From Streptomyces sp. SID13031 (GTDB taxonomy: Bacteria > Actinomycetota > Actinomycetes > Propionibacteriales > Kribbellaceae), in assembly GCF_010548305.1 (NCBI RefSeq), contig NZ_JAAGLV010000007.1:298779-362778 (forward strand): a stretch of 64,000 bases of DNA, in the 5' to 3' direction. The notes under the pieces are model-generated. The model worked only from the letters and a program-made list of their open reading frames with translations, was not told the DNA's origin and ran no database searches. This document shows, in pieces, positions 20,293 through 28,669 of this stretch (positions within the stretch are counted from its first letter, which is position 1; each line of letters begins with the position of its first letter). The position numbers and the translations under genes are program-made.

Positions 20293-21003
20293 GTGACGGA
20301 AGACGTTTCACGTGAAACACCGCCGCTCGTGGAGAAGCTGTACCCACGAGCGGCGGGCCGGCTTGCGGCGTTCGCCGACCTGCTGGCAACCGAGGGAACA
20401 CTGCGCGGCCTGATCGGCCCGCGCGAGGTGCCGCGTCTGTGGGACCGGCACCTACTGAACTGTGCGGTGCTCGAGCGCTTGATCCCTGAAGATTCCACCG
20501 TTGCCGACATCGGCACGGGAGCGGGTCTGCCGGGGATCGTGCTCGCCCTCGTGCGGCCGGACCTCCAGGTGGCGCTCGTCGAGCCGTTGCTCCGGCGCAC
20601 CACGTTCTTGGAAGAGGCAGTGGAGCTTCTCGGCTGCACGAACGCCGAGGTAGTCCGCGCCCGCGCCGAAGATTTGATCCCCGGCCGTCGTTCTGCTGTT
20701 GAAGGCGCTGCGCGCGGCAAGGCACCGTACGACGTGGTGGCCTCTCGCGCTGTCGCTCCACTCGGCAAGCTGGCTGGCTGGTGCCTGCCGCTGACGGTTG
20801 AGGGCGGCTTGATGCTGGCGATGAAGGGAGCCTCCGCGGAGGAGGAGCTCGACGCGTCCGAAGCCGAACTCGAGGCCCTCGGGGCCGAGGAATGGCACGT
20901 TCACCAGCTCGGCGTCGACGAACTGGCCCAGCCGACGACAGTCGTGAGTATTGTGGCCGGACGTGCTGCGCGGGGATCCCAGCACAGGAGACGCGGGAGG
21001 TGA
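20293..21003 (+). CDS. rsmG: 16S rRNA (guanine527-N7)-methyltransferase RsmG
   Basis: 236 aa from GTG 20293. Motifs: LWDRHLLNC, the SAM loop VADIGTGAGLPGIVLALVRPD, and VVASRAVAPLGKLAGWCLPL. It methylates G527 of 16S rRNA; loss gives low-level streptomycin resistance. The first codons contain a parS site, encoding VSRET. No good ribosome-binding site is seen, so translation may be coupled to khpB 16 bp upstream. The end overlaps the parA start (GTGA). Confidence 0.95.
   Translation: MTEDVSRETPPLVEKLYPRAAGRLAAFADLLATEGTLRGLIGPREVPRLWDRHLLNCAVLERLIPEDSTVADIGTGAGLPGIVLALVRPDLQVALVEPLLRRTTFLEEAVELLGCTNAEVVRARAEDLIPGRRSAVEGAARGKAPYDVVASRAVAPLGKLAGWCLPLTVEGGLMLAMKGASAEEELDASEAELEALGAEEWHVHQLGVDELAQPTTVVSIVAGRAARGSQHRRRGR
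20304..20319. promoter_or_regulatory. parS: parS site 1 (inside rsmG)
   Basis: CGTTTCACGTGAAACA matches the 16-bp parS consensus (TGTTTCACGTGAAACA) at 15 of 16 positions; the central 14 bp palindrome is perfect. It lies within the first ten codons of rsmG. Confidence 0.93.
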
Positions 21004-22808
21004 TCGAGTTCGTGAGTCGTGCCCTCGGATGGCCTGAGAAAAGCACCGGTGAACCTCGGGTGTCACAAGGAATCGGCTGGCCGGCTGACCAACCCGCCGC
21101 CACCCTCCAAGTAACCCCGGACTCTGCCGCCTCAGCCACCGTTCCCGACCCATCGACCTCGCCCGCCCGGGCGTCCGCGACCAGCACCGAGATCCCCTCT
21201 GAGCCGACTGCCTCGTCGTCAGCACCGACGGAGCCGGCCGCAGCGGCCGCTCCTAGCGAGTCATCGGCCCCGGCCTCCGCAACGCCAGCTGTGCCAACGA
21301 CATCCGCGCCAACGCCGGTCGATGCGCCGGCCGCTCTCGCAAGCGGAGTGGAGCCTGCTCCCGCAGGCGAGGAGCCCGGCACAGTTTTGACCGAGGCCCA
21401 TCTGGCGGCGACGCCTGATGCACAGCCGACTGCTGGCACCCTGACGCCCACGCATGGGTTGACGGCAGCGCCGGTGTTCACTCCGCCGGTTCGACCTTCG
21501 GCGACCGATTCTCCGGATCGGGTTGAGTTGGGTGGGGGCGGTGAGACAGACTTCGAGGAGACCTCGGGAGGGCCGTCCGCGCTCCAGGCGGCGGCTTCGA
21601 TCGGCCTCGGAGACGCGCCGGCCGCCGCGCCATCAGAACCGGTTTCACGTGAAACCGAGGACGCCGTTTCAGGGCAAACAGCTGCCGCCGCAGGTGATGA
21701 GGAAGAGTTCCCCGAATCACCCCGGCCTGTGGATGACTACCCCCTGGAATCGGCCTCTCACGCGGGAATTCATCCACAGAGGCCTGTGGATAAGGTTGGG
21801 GGTAAGTCTGCTCCGACCCCCACCGACATCCTCTTCGGGCCAAGCAACGCACCTATCGGAATGGGCGCTATGACTGCCGCACAGATCGCCGCGCGGGCCA
21901 CCTCGGACGAGCTTCAACGACGACTTCTCGAAACTCCGATCGCCGCCGCCACCGAACGGACCCTGCTGGTGAATGAAGGACGCACGATGGGCCGCGAGTT
22001 CCCGCTGCCCGCAGAGACCCGGGTCTTCGTGGTCGCCAACCAAAAGGGTGGCGTCGGCAAGACCACAACTACCGTCAACGTCGCCGCGGGCCTCGCCCTG
22101 TATGGCGCGCGCATTCTGGTGATCGACCTCGACCCCCAGGGCAACGCCTCGACGGCACTCGGGATCGAGCACTCGGAAGGCACCCCCGGTGTCTACGAGG
22201 CGGTCATCGAGGGCGAGCCGCTGAGCAAGCTGCTCGCACCCTGCGTCGAGCACCCGGGCATCGTGGTCGTCCCGGCCACGATCGACCTGGCCGGTGCGGA
22301 GATCGAGCTCGTCAGCATCGTCGCTCGAGAGAGCCGGCTGAAGAAGGCGCTCGACGCCCACCTGGCCGAGACCGAGGCCGCGGGCGAGAAGTACGACTAC
22401 GTCTTCATCGACTGCCCGCCGTCGCTCGGTCTGCTCACGGTCAACGCGTTGACCGCAGCCCGCGAGGTGCTGGTTCCAATCCAGAGCGAGTACTACGCGC
22501 TGGAGGGTCTGTCCCAGCTGCTGCGCCACATCGACATGGTGAAGTCGCACCTGAACCCGACACTCGATGTGTCGACGATCCTCCTCACCATGTACGACGC
22601 CCGCACCAAGCTGGCCGGTGAAGTGGCAGCCGAGGTTCGCGGCCATTTCCAGGACCGCGTACTGCGCACTGCGGTGCCGCGTTCGGTGCGGATCTCCGAG
22701 GCGCCGAGCCACGGGCAGACCGTGCTCGCCTATGACCCGGCGTCTGCCGGCGCACTGTCCTACCTGGAGGCGTCGCGCGAGATCGCGATGCGCAACAACG
22801 CTTCTTGA
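21000..22808 (+). CDS. parA: Chromosome-partitioning ATPase ParA with long N-terminal extension
   Basis: 602 aa from GTG 21000, which overlaps the rsmG stop (GTGA) and follows AGGAG; GTG 21012 is an alternative. Residues 1 to about 335 are a disordered Ala/Pro/Ser/Thr/Glu-rich region. The deviant Walker A motif KGGVGKTTT begins the ATPase near residue 345, with LVIDLDPQGN and YVFIDCPPSLGLL after it. ATP-bound dimers bind DNA nonspecifically and release on contact with ParB to move origins. The extension carries one parS site and three DnaA-box-like sequences in its DNA. It is followed by parB after 321 bp rather than overlapping it. Confidence 0.94.
   Translation: MIEFVSRALGWPEKSTGEPRVSQGIGWPADQPAATLQVTPDSAASATVPDPSTSPARASATSTEIPSEPTASSSAPTEPAAAAAPSESSAPASATPAVPTTSAPTPVDAPAALASGVEPAPAGEEPGTVLTEAHLAATPDAQPTAGTLTPTHGLTAAPVFTPPVRPSATDSPDRVELGGGGETDFEETSGGPSALQAAASIGLGDAPAAAPSEPVSRETEDAVSGQTAAAAGDEEEFPESPRPVDDYPLESASHAGIHPQRPVDKVGGKSAPTPTDILFGPSNAPIGMGAMTAAQIAARATSDELQRRLLETPIAAATERTLLVNEGRTMGREFPLPAETRVFVVANQKGGVGKTTTTVNVAAGLALYGARILVIDLDPQGNASTALGIEHSEGTPGVYEAVIEGEPLSKLLAPCVEHPGIVVVPATIDLAGAEIELVSIVARESRLKKALDAHLAETEAAGEKYDYVFIDCPPSLGLLTVNALTAAREVLVPIQSEYYALEGLSQLLRHIDMVKSHLNPTLDVSTILLTMYDARTKLAGEVAAEVRGHFQDRVLRTAVPRSVRISEAPSHGQTVLAYDPASAGALSYLEASREIAMRNNAS
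21642..21655. promoter_or_regulatory. parS: parS site 2 (inside parA)
   Basis: GTTTCACGTGAAAC is a perfect 14-bp core of the parS palindrome. It encodes VSRET in the parA N-terminal extension, the same peptide as at site 1. Confidence 0.92.
21728..21793. promoter_or_regulatory. Three DnaA-box-like sites inside parA
   Basis: TGTGGATGA (21728-21736), TCATCCACA (21770-21778) and TGTGGATAA (21785-21793) lie within 66 bp. The last two face each other (ATCCACA-GAGGCC-TGTGGAT), forming a large inverted repeat. They are in the disordered part of the parA reading frame. Binding by DnaA is inferred from similarity to the sites near dnaA. Confidence 0.6.
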
Positions 22809-22870
22809 TCTGATCCGCCGACGGCTCGCCAGCACTGTGTTGCCGGCGAGCCGTTCGCTTTCCCGAAGGC

Positions 22871-22884
22871 GTTCCACGTGAAAC
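22871..22884. promoter_or_regulatory. parS: parS site 3 (parA-parB gap)
   Basis: GTTCCACGTGAAAC differs from the parS core at one base. It lies in the 321-bp gap between parA and parB, which holds no gene. Confidence 0.85.
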
Positions 22885-22903
22885 GTGGGCCTGCCGCGTT
22901 CGG

Positions 22904-22919
22904 GTCTTACGTGAAAGAC
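22904..22919. promoter_or_regulatory. Degenerate parS-like palindrome
   Basis: GTCTTACGTGAAAGAC keeps the ACGTGAAA half and an imperfect left half. It sits between two better parS sites, so it may be a decayed or weak site. Confidence 0.4.
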
Positions 22920-22938
22920 GGGGCCGGGAGCTTGTCGT

Positions 22939-22952
22939 GTTCCACGTGAAAC
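22939..22952. promoter_or_regulatory. parS: parS site 4 (parA-parB gap)
   Basis: GTTCCACGTGAAAC, identical to site 3 and one base from the consensus core, 68 bp from it. Confidence 0.85.
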
Positions 22953-23129
22953 GGGCCTGCCGGTGAAGGGTCTGTCCACAGGAGGGGGACCGGCCCTGCG
23001 GTCATCACCTCAGACCAGCTACCGTTGCGCAGTTGCTGTCGCTGAAACTCCGGCAGTACCAGCTAGCCGAACGGCCCAGCAGTCGAAGCAGTCAGTCGAT
23101 CAGAAGCAGTTGAACTCGAGGGAGCGGCG

Positions 23130-24104
23130 ATGAACACCCGACTCGGACGTGGACTCGGTGCGCTGATTCCCAGCACGCCCGCTCCCGGCACCACCAACAG
23201 CCTGGGCAGCAAGTCGAACTCGATTCCGGGAGCGCCGCCCGTACCGGCCGGCCCCGAACTCGCCGCCGTACCCGGCGCGCAGTTCGCTGAGATCGACGTC
23301 GACAAGATCACCCCGAACGCGAAGCAGCCCCGCAGTGTCTTCGACGAGGACGCGATGGCGGAGCTCGTGCACTCGGTGAAGGAGATCGGCCTGCTCCAGC
23401 CGATCGTCGTCCGCCGACTGACGGACACGACGTACGAGCTCGTCATGGGTGAACGCCGCTGGCGAGCGACCCAGGAGGCCGGGCTCACCACGATCCCGGC
23501 GATCGTCCGCGAGACTTCCGACGACGTCATGCTCCGCGACGCGCTCCTGGAGAACCTGCACCGCAGCCAGCTGAACCCGCTGGAAGAAGCCGCGGCGTAC
23601 CAGCAGATGCTCGACGACTTCGGTTGCACCCAAGAGGTGCTGGCGACGCGCATCGGTCGCTCGCGTCCGCAGATCTCGAACACCCTCCGACTCCTGAAGC
23701 TCCCCGCTTCGGTCCAGCGCCGTCTTGCCGCCGGCGTCCTGTCCGCAGGCCATGCCCGTGCCCTGCTCGGTCTGCCGAGCGGAGATGCCATCGAGCGACT
23801 CGCCCAGCGAATCGTCGCCGAGGGAATGTCGGTCCGCACAGTCGAAGAGATCGTCGCAATGGGCGACATGTCGGCGGAAGACCCCACCCCGGCCCGCCGC
23901 CGCAAGAAGCCCGTCGCCCCGCGCCTGGTCGACCTGGCCGACCGCCTCTCGGACCGCTTCGAAACCCGCGTCAAGGTAGACCTCGGCAAAACCAAGGGCC
24001 GAATCACCGTCGAGTTCGCCACCATCGACGACCTAGAACGAATCGTCACCCTGATGGACCCCAACAAGTCCACCAACAACCCCCCGCCCCCAAACGAGTC
24101 CTAA
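23130..24104 (+). CDS. parB: Chromosome-partitioning protein ParB
   Basis: 324 aa, starting [15 protein letters not shown], the ParA-stimulating N-terminus. The CTP-binding domain shows [43 protein letters not shown] (C-motif) and [14 protein letters not shown] (P-motif). The helix-turn-helix follows ([21 protein letters not shown]) and the C-terminal dimer domain closes it. ParB loads at parS, slides as a CTP clamp and builds the origin complex. AGGGAGCGG precedes the ATG. Sites 3 and 4 lie just upstream, so ParB may repress or shape its own promoter. Confidence 0.96.
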   Translation: MNTRLGRGLGALIPSTPAPGTTNSLGSKSNSIPGAPPVPAGPELAAVPGAQFAEIDVDKITPNAKQPRSVFDEDAMAELVHSVKEIGLLQPIVVRRLTDTTYELVMGERRWRATQEAGLTTIPAIVRETSDDVMLRDALLENLHRSQLNPLEEAAAYQQMLDDFGCTQEVLATRIGRSRPQISNTLRLLKLPASVQRRLAAGVLSAGHARALLGLPSGDAIERLAQRIVAEGMSVRTVEEIVAMGDMSAEDPTPARRRKKPVAPRLVDLADRLSDRFETRVKVDLGKTKGRITVEFATIDDLERIVTLMDPNKSTNNPPPPNES

Positions 24105-25086
24105 CCCCGCCCCACAGCCGTCCGGCGTCGAGGCCCTCAACGCCTGGCCCTACGGCACCGCCGGCGCAGATCCGCTCGGGCCCATGCCTCAGCACAGAGT
24201 GCGGAGTATTCAGCGGCTTCGGTGCAGCGCCCCGGCACGGAGCCTGCCCGTCCCTCGCGTTTGGCCCCGTGCGGATTCGGCACCCCACTACCGACACGAA
24301 TGCCGAGTACCGAAGGTCGCTAGTAGCAAGATCTGCCACCTCCGTCAGCCCGCACCCAATACCCCTTCCTCGCCAGCCCCGAACCCCTACTAGCCCTTCA
24401 CCGGCAGTGCCTTCATTCCGACCGCCTGCACCGCGAGGCCTGGATCCGCACCGGCCCCCGGATCCCTGCGGCGAACAGGCCGGGGTCGCCATGATGACCA
24501 TGGCCGCAGCCCTCGAGTGGAAGCGAACGAGGCCCGCTCTCCACCGCAACCGTCGTTCCATCCCACGTCATCAAGCCGCCCGATAGGCGGTCCTCCCTCC
24601 CACGCACGCAGCAATCCGCCCAGACGCTCGGCGGTGGTTCAGGCACGGCGTCCGTCGCCCTCCACCGTCGACGCACACCATCAGGAGACGACCTCGGCGT
24701 GGAGGTCTCGACGGGGATGACCTGACTGACGAACCGTCATCTAGGCCGGCCAGCCGCGCAACCACCCACTACAGGACGGCAGATGAACCTGCAGGCAATC
24801 GCCGCGAGAGCCATCGACCGCCGCACAGTCGGCGGGCGGTTCTCCGCTCCAACATGAGGAGCCGCACTGCCGCCTCTCCTCAATCGCTCGCTGCTACCCC
24901 CCGTCGCCATACCCGTGGGTGGAGGCATCTCGCTGCCGAGCGAGCCGCCTCCTCCGCTACCTGAGGCTTGCTCCTGCCTACGAGCGCACAGCCTCCGATT
25001 GCCCAGGACGGCGGTAAGGCAGCTCAGAGCGAGGACAGGCGACGGGACTGAGGCTCACCTGGAGACGGGCCGAGCGGCAACGTGAC

Positions 25087-25386
25087 CGCATCCGCATCCG
25101 CATCCGCACCGGGATCGAGACGGGCGCTGGCATCGGGATCGGTACGGGCACAAGCACGGGCAACGGCCTCAGGCGCGGGCATCTTGATCGATGCCGGTAC
25201 GAGACCGGGACCGGCACGGTCTTGGTATCGGGCACTGGCATCGGGCGTCAGGAGACGGGCGTCAGGAGACGGGCACGGCACGGGCACGGGCACGGGCAGT
25301 GCCACGGGCAGTGGCACCGGCAGTGGCACCGGGCATCGGCAGCGGGCACCGGCACGGGCAGTGGCACCGGGCATCGGGCACGGCGG
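25087..25386. repeat. Degenerate GGCACG/GGGCAC-type hexanucleotide array
   Basis: About 300 bp dominated by variants of GGCACG, GGCATC and GGCAGT in register of six, beginning GCATCCGCATCCGCATCCGC. It includes a direct duplication of GGGCGTCAGGAGAC at 25250-25275. One frame would read Gly-Thr/Gly-Ser and the opposite strand Val-Pro/Leu-Pro repeats. Pattern suggests slipped-strand expansion. Confidence 0.75.
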
Positions 25387-25820
25387 GGAGCTCGGAGTGA
25401 GAGTGGACCGGGGTCCGGCAGGCGGGTGGGGACTGCGAGTGGGAGGGGGGTCGGAGTGAGGCTGGTAGGGGCAGGAGACCTCGGAGGCGAAGCGGGAGTG
25501 GTGTTCGGGTGAGCGGTCGGGGCGGGGCTGGCGGGTGGGACTCGGCTAGTGAGCGGGACCGGGAAATGAGTGAGCCGAACTGGGAGTCGGCTAGCGCGAG
25601 CGTTGTATTTAAGGCCTGAGGTGATGTGGGCATTTGCTCGTTGGTCAGCGAGGGCGACGTCTGCATTGCTCGTTGGTCCGGGGTATGGCGTTGGCAGAGG
25701 TGGGGTTTTGGGGACTTCGCCGCGAGGGGGTCGTACGGTCGGCGACGCGGCCTTGAGGTGACTGAAGGGGAGTGCCGGCCTGGCCGAGCGCTTCTCGTTG
25801 GAACGTGCGCCTGGGTGTGG

Positions 25821-25834
25821 GTTTCACGTGAAAC
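25821..25834. promoter_or_regulatory. parS: parS site 5 (non-coding tract)
   Basis: GTTTCACGTGAAAC, a perfect core, flanked by G-rich sequence with no gene around it. Confidence 0.92.
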
Positions 25835-26270
25835 GGGGCTGGCGGCTGGTGGGGAACGGGAGTGTCCGGGGGTGTGGGGTCGTTGCTGGTTCGGGGGACG
25901 GTCGTGCTGGGTGCCGGCGGGCTCTGTTGTCTCCGGGGCGGGTCGGGGCGGGTGGTGCGTGGGTGTGCGGCTGGCAGTAGGAGGGCGGGTGGCGACGGGG
26001 TGCGACGCGTGCCGGCGTTGGTCGGGGCGTGGGGTTAGGGGCGACAGGTTTGGGAGGCCTACCGAGCGAGGGTCCGCGGATCGGGCTGGTTGGTTCGGTG
26101 ATCGGCCAGGGTCGACTATTCGGCCGGTTGGAGACGGTCCGCGGCAGGAGCATTTGTGGGCGGCTGGGCGCGGCATCGCTGGCCGCACGGAGAAGTGGGT
26201 GGTGGCCTTCGATGGATTGCCGACAGTGAGTCCGGGTGAATGGCGAGCATGAGGAGGATGACGGTCACTT

Positions 26271-26295
26271 GGCGCGGCGCGGCGCGGCGCGGCGC
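26271..26295. repeat. (GGCGC)5 tandem repeat
   Basis: Five perfect copies of the pentamer GGCGC, followed by a G-rich run (GGGGTCCGGGGG). It is in the gene-free tract. Confidence 0.9.
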
Positions 26296-26564
26296 GGGGT
26301 CCGGGGGATAGGTCTGGTGCCTTCACCGGCGGGCCTGGCGGGCCGTTCTCGCTGGCGGGCTATCCCAACGGCGTCGGTTGAGTTGGGCTCTTGAACTAGT
26401 GGCCGGTCAGTACCAATGGCGGTCTAGGCGGTAGGTGGTTGTCCACTGCTGGGTGAGGTTTGGCCGTTGGCGGGGTCACGGCTGGGGCGCGGGAGAGCGT
26501 GCAGCGAGGGCACCGGGGACCTTGGTGAGGTTGCGTGATGACCCTGTCTGTCGGCAGCGTCGTG

Positions 26565-26584
26565 CTGGCTGGCTGGCTGGCTGG
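26565..26584. repeat. (CTGG)5 tandem repeat
   Basis: Five perfect copies of the tetramer CTGG followed by GGGTGGG, in the gene-free tract. Confidence 0.9.
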
Positions 26585-26817
26585 GGGTGGGCTGGTGCGG
26601 AGGTGGAGGGTGCAGGCAGGGCCGGTTGGGTTGTTGATGGTGATGAGGTAGTTGGTGACTGCGTGGTGGGTGCTGTTGAGGTGGAGGATCGCGGTTCTGT
26701 GGAGATTTGGGTGGTTGCTTTCGTGGGCTGAGATTTCGGCTGCCTAGTCCGCTGGGGGTGCGAGAAGGGTCGGCTGGGATTTGTCGACATAGAAACTTGG
26801 CGACCTATCTGCCCGAA

Positions 26818-26833
26818 TGTTTCATGTGAAACA
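26818..26833. promoter_or_regulatory. parS: parS site 6 (non-coding tract)
   Basis: TGTTTCATGTGAAACA matches the full 16-bp consensus with one central change (C to T). Confidence 0.88.
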
Positions 26834-27442
26834 TCGTCGGCGAGCCAGGATTCTGGCTCGTGTAGACGCCGGGGGGTCGCGACTGCCGGTGGGAGTTTGT
26901 CGGTGCCCGTTCTGCGAGTGGGTGTGCCGCAGTGGTTGACGGTGGCCCAGCAGATCGCGCGCGGCCTGAGTAGATGCGGGCCGGCTGCGGGGTCTGGTGG
27001 TAGGTCGAATGTGTCGGCGCGGCGGAGGCCGGCTGAGATCCGGCGGCGGCGACTACGACTGCAGTGCTGGGCGATGGGGGGCGACGTTGGGGATGTCGGT
27101 GCCGATCGCGGGGTGCTGAGGTTGGCCTAGGGCGGGGCCTTGTTGCTGCTGGAGCAGAGGCGGGCTGGAGGGCGCGTCGGCCAGTGGCGGTGGTGGTGGC
27201 GGCCAGGGCTGGCTTGGGTACAGCGAGGCGCGGGGGGAATGCGAGGTTTTGGAGGGTTGGGCTGGGTGCGCGAGGGAAGTTGGCGGGGCGGCCGTGTTGC
27301 GTGGGGGCCAACTGGGGTCAGGGTTGTGCGGTGTGGGACCAGGGGTGGGGATGAAGATCAGGGATGAGGGAGGGCGGTCGTACCGCCGAAGTTAGGGCGG
27401 GGGCGTTGGCGGGGTTGCGTTTGGTGGAGGCGGCTGCGTGGG

Positions 27443-27790
27443 TTACGGCTTGGTTAGTTCGTGGGTGACCTTGCGTTCGGCGTAGAACGAGAGGAACGGG
27501 ATGGTGCCGGCCAGTGCCACCAGGACCAGGCGGGGGAGGCTCCAGCGGACTCGGCGGGCCAGGTCGAAGGCGCCGAGTAGGTAGACGACGTAGAGGAAGC
27601 CGTGGAGCGGGCCGACCACGTTCATCGCGGACGGGTTGTCGCCGATGTACTTCAGCGGCATCGCGACGAAGACGAGGACGAGGAGCATGACGCCGACGAT
27701 GTAGGCGATCACGCGGTACCGGGTGAGTGCGCTCCTCACCGCTGGGGAGAGTGTGCTGGCGGTGGTGGCGGGGTCTACGGGGGAGGTCAC
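27443..27790 (-). CDS. DUF3817 domain membrane protein
   Basis: 115 aa. After a short polar N-terminus come three hydrophobic segments: YRVIAYIVGVMLLVLVFVAMPLKY, VGPLHGFLYVVYLLGAFDLA and LVLVALAGTIPFLSFYAERK. The patterns RYRVIAYIVG, LHGFLY and PFLSFYAER are those of the DUF3817 family of small integral membrane proteins of unknown role. Its ATG overlaps the stop of the upstream SURF1 gene (ATGA), so the two are cotranscribed, a pairing common in actinobacteria. Confidence 0.88.
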   Translation of the reverse strand: MTSPVDPATTASTLSPAVRSALTRYRVIAYIVGVMLLVLVFVAMPLKYIGDNPSAMNVVGPLHGFLYVVYLLGAFDLARRVRWSLPRLVLVALAGTIPFLSFYAERKVTHELTKP

Positions 27791-28662
27791 GCAGAAACGG
27801 TACCGCTTGGCTCCAGGTCGCCTTCCGGCTGGTCGGAGTCATCCGCGCGGTGCGCGTCGAGGACCATCCGGCCCCACATCCAGAGCGTGAAGGCCGCGAA
27901 GATCCACCACTGGAAGGCATAGGCGACGTTGCGCAGGCCGGCGTGGTCGGTCGGCGGAGTCGGCGCGGGCACGATCGCGGGAGCCAAAGCAGTAGACCCG
28001 GCCGACTTGTCGATCGAGGACAGCACCACGAAGGCGTCGTAGATGCGGTAGTCCACCAGGTGCACGATCGTCGGGATCCGCAGCGACTGCAGGGTCCGGC
28101 CCTTCGCCGCGTCACCAGAAGCATCCTGCGCCTCGGACTGAGCGACAGAGCCAGACAGTTCCACTCGCCCGGCCGGGGGCTGAGCCGCGGGATCCGACAC
28201 CGTCCCGACCCAGCCGCGGACCACCATGACCGCGCCCTTGGAGCCATCAGCAGCACCAGAAGAATCCAGTACTACCGGAGAAACCACCCAGAACCCATCC
28301 CGGTCACCCAGCCGGCGATCCGAGATGAACAACTGATCGGCCGCAGGCCCCCATGTGCCGGCGACGGTCACCTTCCGTCCGACCGCCTTCGAGGGCAGAC
28401 CCTCGTCGATCGAGAACAGCGTGTGCAATGCAACCGGCGCACCCTCGGCCCGTTTGGCCGTCGCAGCTGCGGTCTTCGAGTGGTAGACGTCCAGCTGCCA
28501 CACGCCGAGCACGGACATCACGGCCGCGATCGCCAGCGCGAGGAACAGCAGCCCGATCCACCGCGGCGTGAAGATCGTTCGCCAAAGCGGCGAGGCCGAC
28601 CCCGACGATGCGGATGAAGTAGACGAATGAGCCACCGGCGGAGTGGTCGGCGCGACGGGCAT
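27787..28662 (-). CDS. SURF1 family cytochrome oxidase assembly protein
   Basis: 291 aa from ATG 28662 (MPVAPTTPPVA); a start at 28713 would add an unlikely leader. Two membrane helices bracket the protein: IGLLFLALAIAAVMSVLGVWQL near residue 40 and AYAFQWWIFAAFTLWMWGRM near the end. Between them are GTWGPAADQLFISDR, GFWVVSPVVL and VVRGWVG, typical of SURF1. Family members help assemble cytochrome c oxidase subunit I, probably by aiding haem a insertion. It begins 8 bp after ddl ends and overlaps the DUF3817 gene. Confidence 0.9.
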   Translation of the reverse strand: MPVAPTTPPVAHSSTSSASSGSASPLWRTIFTPRWIGLLFLALAIAAVMSVLGVWQLDVYHSKTAAATAKRAEGAPVALHTLFSIDEGLPSKAVGRKVTVAGTWGPAADQLFISDRRLGDRDGFWVVSPVVLDSSGAADGSKGAVMVVRGWVGTVSDPAAQPPAGRVELSGSVAQSEAQDASGDAAKGRTLQSLRIPTIVHLVDYRIYDAFVVLSSIDKSAGSTALAPAIVPAPTPPTDHAGLRNVAYAFQWWIFAAFTLWMWGRMVLDAHRADDSDQPEGDLEPSGTVSA

Positions 28663-28669
28663 CAGAACC

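Larger units (their letters stand above)
24105..27442. other. Gene-free low-complexity tract between parB and DUF3817
   Basis: 3.3 kb in which I can support no gene. Open frames exist because stops are rare at this GC content, but translations are Pro/Arg/Ala or Gly-rich and low in complexity, with no family signal. The plus strand is C-rich up to about 24.96 kb and then strongly G- and G/T-rich from about 25.4 to 27.4 kb. It holds a degenerate hexamer array, (GGCGC)5, (CTGG)5 and two parS sites. It may be decayed sequence or a non-coding spacer within the origin-proximal centromere. Confidence 0.7.

Noticed and set aside
25087..25386. CRISPR array
   Set aside because: Repeats are short, drifting hexamers without regular spacers or cas genes.
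25262..26326. 354-codon Pro/Arg-rich ORF in the gene-free tract
   Set aside because: Low complexity composition follows from C-rich DNA; no conserved motif. It does read VSRET at a parS site, but that is due to the site itself.
26805..27311. 168-codon Pro/Ala/Arg-rich ORF ending MFHMKHSGR
   Set aside because: High GC3 on this strand reflects overall C-richness, and the FHMKH end is just the parS site read in another frame. Kept as unproven.
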